From Thiogranum sp. (GTDB lineage Bacteria; Pseudomonadota; Gammaproteobacteria; DSM-19610), in NCBI GenBank assembly GCA_024102665.1, contig JAGFJP010000069.1, positions 34,939 through 98,938 of the forward strand: a stretch of 64,000 nt of DNA, written 5' to 3'. The translations under genes were made by a program, and so were the position numbers. The number at the start of each line of letters is the position of its first letter. Position 1 is the first letter of the stretch. The notes under the pieces were generated by a model, which did not search any database, was not told the origin of the DNA, and saw nothing but the letters and a program-made list of their open reading frames with translations. Positions 40,851-48,557 of this stretch are shown here, one piece after another.

Positions 40851-42266
40851 ATGATCAAGACCGACAAATCGGGCAAGAGACTTTTCATTCTCGACACCAA
40901 TGTGCTGATGCACGATCCGACAGCGCTGTTCCGCTTCAAGGAACATGACATCTACCTGCCGATGATCGTGCTGGAAGAAATGGACGCCGGCAAAAAAGGC
41001 GTTTCCGAAGTCGCCAGGAACGTTCGCCAGGTCAGCCGCTTTCTCGACGATCTGATGCGCGACGCCGGGTTCGAGGATATCGAACAGGGTATCCTGCTCA
41101 ACAATCGCGGACTGGTAGAGGGCCTCGAGAGCGAAGAATACGGACGCCTGTTTTTCCAGACCCATTCACTGAATCTCGCATTGCCGGAAGCCTTGCCGGG
41201 CAGCAAACCGGACAACACCATCCTCGGGACCGCGCTGGCACTGCAGAACGAGCATCCGGACGTTACGGTTACGCTGGTTTCCAAGGATATCAACCTGCGC
41301 ATCAAGGCGGCGGTACTCGGCATCCACGCCGAGGATTACTTCAACGACCAGGTCCTCGAAGATGTCAATCTGTTATACCCGGGAACCAGCGGATTACCCG
41401 TGGATTTCTGGCAGCAACACGGCGACACCCTGGAGTCCTGGCAAAAGGATGGGCGCAACTATTATCGCGTGACCGGTCCGCTGGTCCAGTCCTGGAACGC
41501 CAATGAATGCGTTTATCTTCCCGAGGAACAGGGATTCGAGGCGCTGGTCCGCGAAACCGACGGCAAGACCGCGCTGCTGGAAACCGCAATCGACTATCGC
41601 GGCTCCCGGCACACGGTCTGGGGAATCAGCGCCCGCAACCGGGAACAGAACTTCGCGCTCAATCTGCTGATGGACCCCGATATCGATTTTGTCAGCCTGG
41701 TTGGAACAGCGGGCACCGGCAAGACGCTGCTGGCGCTGGCGGCCGGTCTTACCCAGACCCTGGAAGAAAACCGCTACAAGGAAATCATCATGACCCGCGT
41801 CACCGTGCCGGTTGGCGAGGATATCGGCTTTTTGCCGGGTACCGAGGAAGAAAAGATGACGCCCTGGATGGGCGCGCTGATGGACAACCTGGAAGTGTTG
41901 ACCCGATCGGACGTGGGTGGCGACTGGGGGCGAGCGGCAACCAATGACCTGCTCAGCAACCGCATCAAGATCCGTTCCATGAATTTCATGCGCGGGCGGA
42001 CCTTCCTGAACAAATATCTGATTCTCGACGAAGCGCAAAATCTCACGCCGAAGCAGATGAAAACGCTGGTGACAAGAGCAGGCCCCGGCACCAAAGTGAT
42101 TTGCCTCGGCAACGTCGCGCAAATCGACACGCCCTACATCACCGAAACCAGCTCCGGCCTGACGTACGTGGTTGACCGTTTCAAGAGCTGGCCGCACAGC
42201 GGCCATATCATTCTGACACGGGGTGAGCGCTCGCGGCTGGCGGATTACGCCTCTGACGTGCTTTGA
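40851..42266 (+). CDS. PIN-PhoH fusion protein (PhoH2 type)
   Basis: 471 residues. The N-terminal PIN domain (FILDTNVLMHDPTALFRF, then IVLEEMDAGKKG and later VTLVSKDINLRIKA) is an RNase fold with its acidic residues. The C-terminal PhoH ATPase has Walker A GTAGTGKTLLAL near 283-294, ITRVTVPVGEDIGFLPGT (here MTRVTVP) and Walker B YLILDEAQN. Related PhoH2 proteins couple RNA unwinding and cleavage. An AGGAG lies 16 bases before the ATG. Its last 22 bases overlap the end of the convergent permease gene. Confidence 0.93.
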   Translation: MIKTDKSGKRLFILDTNVLMHDPTALFRFKEHDIYLPMIVLEEMDAGKKGVSEVARNVRQVSRFLDDLMRDAGFEDIEQGILLNNRGLVEGLESEEYGRLFFQTHSLNLALPEALPGSKPDNTILGTALALQNEHPDVTVTLVSKDINLRIKAAVLGIHAEDYFNDQVLEDVNLLYPGTSGLPVDFWQQHGDTLESWQKDGRNYYRVTGPLVQSWNANECVYLPEEQGFEALVRETDGKTALLETAIDYRGSRHTVWGISARNREQNFALNLLMDPDIDFVSLVGTAGTGKTLLALAAGLTQTLEENRYKEIIMTRVTVPVGEDIGFLPGTEEEKMTPWMGALMDNLEVLTRSDVGGDWGRAATNDLLSNRIKIRSMNFMRGRTFLNKYLILDEAQNLTPKQMKTLVTRAGPGTKVICLGNVAQIDTPYITETSSGLTYVVDRFKSWPHSGHIILTRGERSRLADYASDVL

Positions 42267-43330
42267 TTCGACTCGGCGGCTTCGTCCGGCTTGCGGGGCC
42301 AGCTTATCAACACTGACTGCACCAGCGTCGCCAGCGGGATCGCGAAAAATATGCCCCAGAATCCCCAGATGCCTCCGAACACCAGCACCGCGATAATGAT
42401 CGCAACCGGGTGCAGGTTGACGACCTCCGAGAACAGCAGGGGAACCAGCACATTGGCGTCCAGCGCCTGGATTACGCCGTAAGCGACCAGCACATACCAG
42501 AAATCCGCACTCCAGCCCCACTGAAAGTAGGCGATGGCTGCGATCGGAACAGTCACCGCCGCGGCGCCGATGTACGGAATGATGACCGAGAGGCCGACGA
42601 GCGTCGCCAGCAACACTGCGTACTGCAAGCCCATTAAAGCGAAAGTGATATAGCTGACTACGCCGACAATCAGTATTTCCCATATTTTGCCGCGCACGTA
42701 ATTGCCGATCTGGATATTGACCTCGCGCCAGACCTGCGTGGTCAACGCCCGGTCGCGCGGGAGATAATCGATGATCCAGCCGATAATGCGTTCTTTGTCC
42801 TTGAGGAAGAAAAACACCAGCACAGGAACCAGGATGAGATAGACGATAAGAGTGATCACGCCTACCACCGAGGCGACCGAAACGGAAACCACGCGTTGCC
42901 CCAGACTGCCAAGTTCGGAACGGATGGCATCCATCAGGTCGTTGACTTGCTGCTGGTTTACGAGTTCGGGATAGCGCTCCGGCAAGCCCATGATCGCACC
43001 CTGACCTTTGGTCAGGATATACGGCAATTGCTGAACGAGTTGCGTCATCTGATACGACAGACGTGGCAGCAGACCGAGCATCGCAAAAAACAGGAACACC
43101 AGAAAGATGACAAAAACCAGTGAAACCGCACCCAGCCTGGGAACGCCGCGCTGCTGCAAAGCACCGACAATCCCGTCCAGCAGGTACGCCAGCACCAGTG
43201 CCGCGAGGACCGGCGCGAGCATCTGTCCCATGGTGGCCACCACCACGAAACCGATCACCAGCACGACCGCCAGGATCACGACCTGGGGATCCGAGAAATA
43301 GCGATGGAACCAGCGGCGCAGAACTTCCAT
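42245..43330 (-). CDS. AI-2E family (PerM-like) membrane permease
   Basis: 361 residues from the ATG at 43330, with about eight membrane segments. Family landmarks are LAALVLAYLLDGIVGALQQRGVPR, the amphipathic middle region SYQMTQLVQQLPYI and the later PVLVFFFLKDKERI and VLVPLLFSEVVNLHP. Some members export autoinducer-2, others exchange sodium and protons; which applies here is unknown. A TTG two codons earlier overlaps the stop of the upstream gene and is an alternative start. The gene end overlaps the end of the convergent PIN-PhoH gene. Confidence 0.9.
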   Translation of the reverse strand: MEVLRRWFHRYFSDPQVVILAVVLVIGFVVVATMGQMLAPVLAALVLAYLLDGIVGALQQRGVPRLGAVSLVFVIFLVFLFFAMLGLLPRLSYQMTQLVQQLPYILTKGQGAIMGLPERYPELVNQQQVNDLMDAIRSELGSLGQRVVSVSVASVVGVITLIVYLILVPVLVFFFLKDKERIIGWIIDYLPRDRALTTQVWREVNIQIGNYVRGKIWEILIVGVVSYITFALMGLQYAVLLATLVGLSVIIPYIGAAAVTVPIAAIAYFQWGWSADFWYVLVAYGVIQALDANVLVPLLFSEVVNLHPVAIIIAVLVFGGIWGFWGIFFAIPLATLVQSVLISWPRKPDEAAESNQSTSEA

Positions 43331-43332
43331 CG

Positions 43333-43713
43333 TCAATCTTCGCCCTGTAACAAACGGCGGTAGTGCTCGTCGAAAATCCGTTCCAGGTCGTCGATGACCT
43401 CGCTGGCTTCACGACCCTGTATGACGTGCTGGGTGACCAGGTCCGATGTCACGCCCAGCATCTTTTTTTTGTCCAGCATGAAATAAGTGCGGGAGAGGCG
43501 TTTTACCGCGGCAACGACCTTTTCATTTTCGGGACGGGGAATAGGCTCGACGTCCGGAACCGGTGCCGGGGCTGCCGCGACGGGATCAGACACTGTTCCG
43601 GCACCGCCCGTCCGACTCAGCAGAAACTCGGCGAAACTGGCTACTGCCGCCTGATCGTGCGGGGACAGTTTTTCAATTATATGCAGAAGCCTGTGTTGCT
43701 GCTCACGGTCCAT
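43333..43713 (-). CDS. Small conserved-looking protein of unknown function
   Basis: 126 residues, not recognised. It has an N-terminal helix (DREQQHRLLHIIEKLSPHDQAAVASFAEFLL), a proline- and alanine-rich linker around 40-60, and a C-terminal helical part (KVVAAVKRLSRTYFMLDKKKML, HVIQGREASEVIDDLERIFDEHYRRL). No membrane segment or signal is seen, so it is presumably cytoplasmic. The start helix loosely resembles the DUF2281 antitoxin-like proteins, but no toxin partner is adjacent. It overlaps or abuts the permease gene, suggesting joint transcription. Confidence 0.7.
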   Translation of the reverse strand: MDREQQHRLLHIIEKLSPHDQAAVASFAEFLLSRTGGAGTVSDPVAAAPAPVPDVEPIPRPENEKVVAAVKRLSRTYFMLDKKKMLGVTSDLVTQHVIQGREASEVIDDLERIFDEHYRRLLQGED

Positions 43714-43721
43714 ACGCCGGT

Positions 43722-44630
43722 TTATACAACTTCGGGATGCGATTTGCAGTAGTTTCGCGCGAAGTCGAGCAACTCGTCCATTGCCCGATGGCGGAATTTC
43801 TGCTTCTGGTGCACAAACGAAAACGGACGTTCCAGCGCCGGGTCCAGTGTCAGCGCGACCAGCGTGCCCAGCTTCAATTCCTTCTGGACGGTGGCGAGCG
43901 ATACGATCGATACCCCCATCCCCGCTTCGACGGCGCCCTTGATCGATTCCGGGCTTCCGAGTTCCATTGAAAGGTTGACCTGACTGGAATTTACACCGAG
44001 CTCATTCATATAGTCGGCAATCACTTCACGGGTACCGGAGCCTTCCTCGCGGCAGATATAGGGGTATTCCAGCAATTCGTCTATTTTCACTGACTCACGG
44101 CCGGCGAGCGGATGCTGGTGCGGCAACACCGCGACCAGTTGATCCATGCGACAGACTTCAACCACCAGGTTCTTGTTCATCACCGGAGATTCGACCACAC
44201 CAAGATCGATCACGTTGTTCTCGACCATGTGCACGATTCCATCCGAATTGGAAACCTTCAGCTGCACGTTGACGTCCGGATATCTTTTCTTGAAGTCGCC
44301 CAGCAATGCCGGAAGCATATACTCGGCGATAGTCGTGCTGGCACCGATCATCAGCACGCCGCTGATGTCCCCGGTCATTTCCCGGACGGCATTCTCCATG
44401 TCCGCGTACAGTTCAAAAATGCGGTCGGAAAATTCGAAAACGCGTTTGCCTGCATCGGTCAGGCTTATGCGATTGTGCGTGCGGTCGAACAGACGGGTGT
44501 TGAACTGCTCTTCAAGCTGACGAACCTGGAAGGTGACCGCTGGTTGCGTCATGTGCAGCGTTTCGGCCGCCTTGGTGAAACTCAAAAGACGCGCGACCGT
44601 GTGAAATACCTGCAGTCTACGATCTGACAT
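43722..44630 (-). CDS. LysR-family transcriptional regulator
   Basis: 302 residues from the ATG at 44630, with AGGG about ten bases upstream. The N-terminal winged helix-turn-helix is typical (FHTVARLLSFTKAAETLHMTQPAVTFQVRQLEEQ), followed by an effector-binding domain with GVLMIGASTTIAEYMLP, LGVVESPV and REEGSGTREVIADYMNELG. The sequence is closest in style to the YeiE/CysB-like branch, which includes sulfur-related regulators, but the effector is not readable. No obvious divergent target gene lies within 140 bases upstream. Confidence 0.93.
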   Translation of the reverse strand: MSDRRLQVFHTVARLLSFTKAAETLHMTQPAVTFQVRQLEEQFNTRLFDRTHNRISLTDAGKRVFEFSDRIFELYADMENAVREMTGDISGVLMIGASTTIAEYMLPALLGDFKKRYPDVNVQLKVSNSDGIVHMVENNVIDLGVVESPVMNKNLVVEVCRMDQLVAVLPHQHPLAGRESVKIDELLEYPYICREEGSGTREVIADYMNELGVNSSQVNLSMELGSPESIKGAVEAGMGVSIVSLATVQKELKLGTLVALTLDPALERPFSFVHQKQKFRHRAMDELLDFARNYCKSHPEVV

Positions 44631-44774
44631 GTATTGCTTACCCTTTTGAACCTGGAGGGCGCCCCAGGGGCCCACTTAGAAATTTTTCGAATGAATAAAA
44701 ATATTTGATCGGGCTGGAAACGATACATCAGTAGCAGGCGTTTTGCATGCGTTTTTTACTCTCCCAAAAGGGAT

Positions 44775-44804
44775 AAAAAAAGCCGGGCGGAATGTCCGCC
44801 CGGC
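44775..44804 (-). terminator. Rho-independent terminator of the chemoreceptor gene
   Basis: A 10-bp stem (GCCGGGCGGA / TCCGCCCGGC) with a 3-base loop lies at 44782-44804, followed on the minus strand by a run of seven T (44781-44775). It is 28 bases after the stop codon. Confidence 0.93.
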
Positions 44805-44832
44805 CCAGTACCCTGTTATGGTTCTTGGTTCC

Positions 44833-46020
44833 CTACATTCTGAACTTTGCCATCAGCGCCTGCTGCTCGGCAGCCAGACGCGCCAGCTCTTCGCTCGCCT
44901 GGGCCGTCTGCTGGGCACCTTCGGCAGAACGGTCGGCGACGTCCCTGATGTTATTCATATTGGATTGCATCTCGGCTGCCACCGCGCTCTGCTCCTCCGC
45001 GGCACTGGCGATCATGGTGCTCATATCATTGATCGCCGACACCGAACCGGCAATCATTGCCAGAGACTCGGCCGCCTTTTCAACCAGATCCGAACTGTCC
45101 TGGGCCTTGCCCTGGGCCGCCTCCATGACTTTCACAGCGTTCACCGCGCCGTCCTGCAGACGCAGGATCATATCCTGAATTTCCTGGGTCGACTGCTGGG
45201 TCCGGCTGGCGAGCGTGCGCACTTCGTCCGCCACCACCGCGAAACCGCGACCCTGCTCTCCGGCGCGCGCTGCCTCGATCGCGGCGTTCAACGCCAGCAG
45301 ATTGGTTTGTTCAGCGATGCCCCGGATCACGTCGAGCACAGACCCGATGTTCTCGCTCTCCTTCTCCAGGTTACGGATGACCTTGGAAGCCGAATTGACT
45401 TCAGTCACCAGCGAATCGATGCCGCCAATCGCCTCGGTAGCTACCAGTGCGCCACTCTTTGCCTCGCTGTCGGCCTTGTTGGCGGCGCTGGACGCGTCAG
45501 CAGCATTGCGGGCGACCTCCTGCACGGTCGCCGTCATCTGATTCATCGCCGAGGCGATACTGTCGATTTCCGCCTGCTGTGCCTGCACGCCGCGGCTGGT
45601 TTCCTCGGTGATGGTCGATGTCTGCTCGGCGGCAGCGGCTAGCTGGGTCGTTGCGCCACTGATCTGCCCGATCATGTTTCGCAGATTGGCCGCCATCTGG
45701 TTAAATGCGTCGACAATCTCACCAATCATATCGTCGCTCTGCATCGTGCAGGTATGCGAGATATCATTCTGACTGATAGCGTTGGCGATTTCGGAAATGC
45801 TTTTCAGCCGCTTCAACAGCACATGGTGCACCAGGCCGTAAATCGCGGCACCGCAGGCGACGCCGGCCGTCACGCAGCTGCCGACAAACCATCCGAACAT
45901 GCCTTCCTTTGCCTCAACGAAGAGTCCGGCGAAAAAGGGGAACACCGCGCCCATCAACAGCCCGAACGCGATACAACCGATCAATAAGTTACGCAGAATG
46001 CTGGGTTTCATATTTGCCAT
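44833..46020 (-). CDS. Methyl-accepting chemotaxis protein without a periplasmic sensor
   Basis: 395 residues. Two membrane helices (about 10-35 and 42-65) are joined by only a few residues, so there is no periplasmic ligand domain. A HAMP region follows to about 120, then the long cytoplasmic coiled coil with the conserved hairpin tip [28 protein letters not shown]. No CheR-tethering pentapeptide is at the C-terminus. The ATG at 46020 has AGGA six bases upstream; ATGs before it would destroy that site. A sigma-28 type promoter lies about 60 bases upstream. Confidence 0.93.
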   Translation of the reverse strand: MANMKPSILRNLLIGCIAFGLLMGAVFPFFAGLFVEAKEGMFGWFVGSCVTAGVACGAAIYGLVHHVLLKRLKSISEIANAISQNDISHTCTMQSDDMIGEIVDAFNQMAANLRNMIGQISGATTQLAAAAEQTSTITEETSRGVQAQQAEIDSIASAMNQMTATVQEVARNAADASSAANKADSEAKSGALVATEAIGGIDSLVTEVNSASKVIRNLEKESENIGSVLDVIRGIAEQTNLLALNAAIEAARAGEQGRGFAVVADEVRTLASRTQQSTQEIQDMILRLQDGAVNAVKVMEAAQGKAQDSSDLVEKAAESLAMIAGSVSAINDMSTMIASAAEEQSAVAAEMQSNMNNIRDVADRSAEGAQQTAQASEELARLAAEQQALMAKFRM

Positions 46021-46080
46021 GCTCATTCCTGGAACAACAGTTTCCGACATCGTCATCCGGGCAACGTCGGTCCGGTCATT

Positions 46081-46107
46081 GTTTCGGCGAACACTACGAC
46101 AACTTAA
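46081..46107 (-). promoter_or_regulatory. Sigma-28 (FliA) type promoter
   Basis: On the minus strand TTAAGTTG (46107-46100), exactly 11 bases, then GCCGAAAC (46088-46081). The FliA consensus is TAAAGTTT-N11-GCCGATAA; each element matches at six of eight positions and the spacing is exact. It drives the chemoreceptor starting at 46020. Confidence 0.65.
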
Positions 46108-46113
46108 CCTTGT

Positions 46114-47256
46114 CTATTCGTGCAATTTTCCAATGATCAAATCGAGTTCGCGGGCCACCGCGGACAACCCGGCGCAGCCCGCTGGCAGGGCATCCAGAGC
46201 GCTGTCCGTTGCGACGGCCTGCTCAACAGACGCTGCCACCTGACGCTGTTTTCCGGTGAAGCTGTCGATTCGCTTGTTGAGTTCCTTGATCGAGGCGATT
46301 TCACCCGCGATTTCCGCCAATGAAATACAGGCCGTTTCGATCAATTGTTCGCAGACCCTGGCCTGGTTGTCGCCTTCAATAACCAGCCCGACAACCTCGC
46401 GGGCGCTGCTCTGTACCCGCTCGGTCATCTGCTGAATTTCGCGCGTCGAATGCTGTGTGCGGCTGGCAAGGTTACGGACTTCATCCGCCACCACGGCAAA
46501 TCCGCGTCCCTGCTCACCCGCGCGCGCCGCCTCTATGGCCGCGTTGAGAGCCAGCATATTCGTCTGTTCGGCAATCCCGCGTATAACACCAAGGACACCG
46601 CCGATACTCTCGATACAGCCGTCGAGTTGCTGCATCGCCTGGCGCGCAGCCCCAAGTTCGCCGCTGAGCAAATCCATGGATCCCAGTGCTTCGGTCATGG
46701 CCACCTTGCCCTGGTCCGCCTGCTGATCCGCCTGCAACGATGCTTCGGCGGCGTGCGCACAGATGGTCGCGACCTCCTCTACCGATTCCGTCAATTCTGT
46801 CACGATGGCGAGCAGGTTTGTTTCGCCACGCTGCGCCTGTTGAGATTCGTATGCGCGGGCGTAGTCCGCGATTCTCTGCGCCATGTCATCAATTTGGTTA
46901 TGCACGCCCGACAACCGCTCGGTCCGATCCCGCAGCGCAGCGGCCATCGAATTGACGCGCGTCGTCACCGCCGCCGGAACAAGCTCGGCGTCATCGACGG
47001 CGCCAGCCCGATAATCACCGTCCGCAAAGCGGTCGAGCGCGTTATGGAATGCCTGCATTCCCGCGCGCATCGGTCGGTATCTGTAGCGGCACGCAAGATA
47101 GCCCGCGGCCGATCCGCAGACCAGTGCAAGAAGTTGTGATTGGTATAGAAACGCCAGGGTGCCTGTCAGCAAAAGCAGCACGGCTCCCGCACCGACTGCC
47201 AGGCGACGTCTCTTGCGGGCACTGCGGGATACGACCGGCACCTGAATGTGTTCCAT
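46114..47256 (-). CDS. Second methyl-accepting chemotaxis protein, membrane hairpin only
   Basis: 380 residues. Two close membrane helices (about 19-38 and 41-57) follow a basic start; there is no periplasmic sensor and no clear HAMP domain. The cytoplasmic region has the signalling tip [28 protein letters not shown], nearly identical to that of the neighbour, but the flanking coiled coils differ strongly and the C-terminal bundle is shorter. The ATG follows GGGGGA. Its stop lies within the promoter region of the next chemoreceptor, and it has its own sigma-28 type promoter with a long leader. Confidence 0.92.
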   Translation of the reverse strand: MEHIQVPVVSRSARKRRRLAVGAGAVLLLLTGTLAFLYQSQLLALVCGSAAGYLACRYRYRPMRAGMQAFHNALDRFADGDYRAGAVDDAELVPAAVTTRVNSMAAALRDRTERLSGVHNQIDDMAQRIADYARAYESQQAQRGETNLLAIVTELTESVEEVATICAHAAEASLQADQQADQGKVAMTEALGSMDLLSGELGAARQAMQQLDGCIESIGGVLGVIRGIAEQTNMLALNAAIEAARAGEQGRGFAVVADEVRNLASRTQHSTREIQQMTERVQSSAREVVGLVIEGDNQARVCEQLIETACISLAEIAGEIASIKELNKRIDSFTGKQRQVAASVEQAVATDSALDALPAGCAGLSAVARELDLIIGKLHE

Positions 47257-47292
47257 TCTTCCCCCGAACGAGCAAAATCCGTTTTGCAGGGA

Positions 47293-47357
47293 CCTGTCGG
47301 ACTTGACCTGTCGCAGCGAGCAGTGCGGGAGGTCAGATCAGTCTCAAGGCCGACAGG
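47293..47357 (-). ncRNA. Candidate structured 5' leader of the chemoreceptor gene
   Basis: In the transcript, CCTGTCGG (47357-47350) can pair with CCGACAGG (47300-47293); inside it TGACCT pairs with AGGTCA, and CGCA with TGCG around an 8-base loop. The sequence CGACAGGTC is present twice (47313-47305 and 47299-47291), so the first arms have two competing partners. Such mutually exclusive pairing is what regulatory leaders use. A second small hairpin, GCAAAA/TTTTGC, lies between this and the start codon. No motif of the c-di-GMP riboswitches is visible. Confidence 0.45.
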
Positions 47358-47375
47358 CTCCTGGTGGACGCCGGG

Positions 47376-47402
47376 GTAACGGCTGGACCAGACTGATCTT
47401 TA
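47376..47402 (-). promoter_or_regulatory. Sigma-28 (FliA) type promoter
   Basis: On the minus strand TAAAGATC (47402-47395), exactly 11 bases, then GCCGTTAC (47383-47376). Each element matches the FliA consensus at six of eight positions. Transcription would start near 47367 and leave a leader of about 110 bases before the chemoreceptor ATG at 47256. Confidence 0.65.
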
Positions 47403-47433
47403 TGCGACGAACCAGGTGCAGTCACGGACAACA

Positions 47434-47457
47434 AAACCCCCGCAGAAGCGGGGGTTT
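47434..47457 (-). terminator. Terminator after the secreted unknown
   Basis: AAACCCCCGC and GCGGGGGTTT form a 10-bp stem with an AGAA loop. On the minus strand it is followed by TTTTGTTG. It separates the gene ending at 47480 from the chemoreceptor promoter. Confidence 0.9.
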
Positions 47458-47479
47458 CGGTTTGCCGGTGTTACGGTAC

Positions 47480-48412
47480 CTACTGGGATCCACCTGCCGC
47501 CGCAGTCAGGGCTTTCTGGATCGCATTTGGGCTCGGCATGATATTCATGAAGCTGTTCGCACCCATCATTTTCAGATCCGGGTAGTGCACCGCCATACGG
47601 AATCGCATGTGCAGGGCGACAACCTTGTTGCCGTCGACGAGGATTTCATAGGGAAGGTATGCCGTGCCCTTCAGTTCCTCGAAATCGACGACGTTCATGA
47701 TGTACTTTTCGTCCATGTCCTTGTCTTCTTCGGTAGGACCCTTGCGCGCCACACCGAACACCGTGACATCATTGGGAAGATCGAGGCGATAGACCTTGGT
47801 CACTCCGGCGACACCATTGGCGAGGTTTTTTTCGAGCGTAGCCACGGCTTCGGCATGACTTGCATGCTCAGCCAGCTTATAGGGGTCGTCGAAATATTCC
47901 ATGCCGAAGGTGTAGTGGTACTTGCGCAGCTTGCGCGCACTCAGGCCTTTTGCCGATCCAAAGGTATCCTGTTCACCCAGCGCCCGCTTGAGCGCCTCGG
48001 AGACGCCACTGAGATCGGATTTGAGCCGGTAGGCGTTAGCGATGTAAACAGGGTTCGCATAAGACACCTGGATCTCGTCGCCCACCTTGGTCACGGCGAC
48101 ACGCCAGGGGGCAGCGAATCCGCCGTACTGCGACATGCCGGCCACTTTTTTCAACTCGTCGTTTGTGACAACGATAACGTGGGCTTTTTCGACAAAGGTA
48201 TCTTCGTAAGGCGTGTACTCACCAAGCACCTTGAAACCTTCCGCGGTCAGCGCGGCCCTGGTTTCCTCAACCCTGGCGTCGAAATCACCCGGTCCTTTGG
48301 ATGCCAGTACAAACGGCCTGAACGTTTCCGCAGCCTGGACGCCGCCAGCGCAAAGAAGCGCAAGCATCCCTGCCCCGAGCAATCCATTGAACACTCGTTT
48401 GATCATATTCAT
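47480..48412 (-). CDS. Exported protein of unknown function, DUF302-like
   Basis: 310 residues with a clear signal peptide (MIKRVFNGLLGAGMLALLCAGGVQA). The mature N-terminal half, with DARVEETRAALTAEGFKVLGEY, HVIVVTNDELKK and VSYANPVYIANAYR, resembles the DUF302 fold; this is a weak match by eye. The second half (ATLEKNLANGVAGVTKVYRL, NVVDFEELKGTAYLPYEILVDG) is unrecognised. No cysteine pair, heme motif or metal site stands out. It has AGGAGAGAGGA before the ATG, suggesting strong translation, and is closed by its own terminator. The next gene upstream encodes a FadL-like porin, also with its own terminator. Confidence 0.75.
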   Translation of the reverse strand: MNMIKRVFNGLLGAGMLALLCAGGVQAAETFRPFVLASKGPGDFDARVEETRAALTAEGFKVLGEYTPYEDTFVEKAHVIVVTNDELKKVAGMSQYGGFAAPWRVAVTKVGDEIQVSYANPVYIANAYRLKSDLSGVSEALKRALGEQDTFGSAKGLSARKLRKYHYTFGMEYFDDPYKLAEHASHAEAVATLEKNLANGVAGVTKVYRLDLPNDVTVFGVARKGPTEEDKDMDEKYIMNVVDFEELKGTAYLPYEILVDGNKVVALHMRFRMAVHYPDLKMMGANSFMNIMPSPNAIQKALTAAAGGSQ

Positions 48413-48497
48413 TCCTCTCTCCTTACCTCTTTATGGTATGACTCCGCGCCGGATTCTAGACAATTGCCCGGAAGATTACGACTACTTGCAAGAGACG

Positions 48498-48527
48498 AAA
48501 AAGGGCCACGAGGACGTGGCCCTTTTT
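48498..48527 (-). terminator. Terminator after the first FadL-family porin
   Basis: AAAAAGGGCCACG (48498-48510) and CGTGGCCCTTTTT (48515-48527) form a 13-bp perfect stem with an AGGA loop, with A- and T-runs as part of it. It works in both directions; it ends the porin transcript. Confidence 0.93.
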
Positions 48528-48557
48528 CACGCAGTATGGCCGCGATCAGCCGGCAAC

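Noticed and set aside
43333..43713. Toxin-antitoxin pair
   Set aside because: The start helix resembles DUF2281 only loosely, and neither neighbour is a toxin.
47291..47440. c-di-GMP type I or II riboswitch before the chemoreceptor
   Set aside because: The conserved GEMM core segments are not found; only novel-looking stems are.
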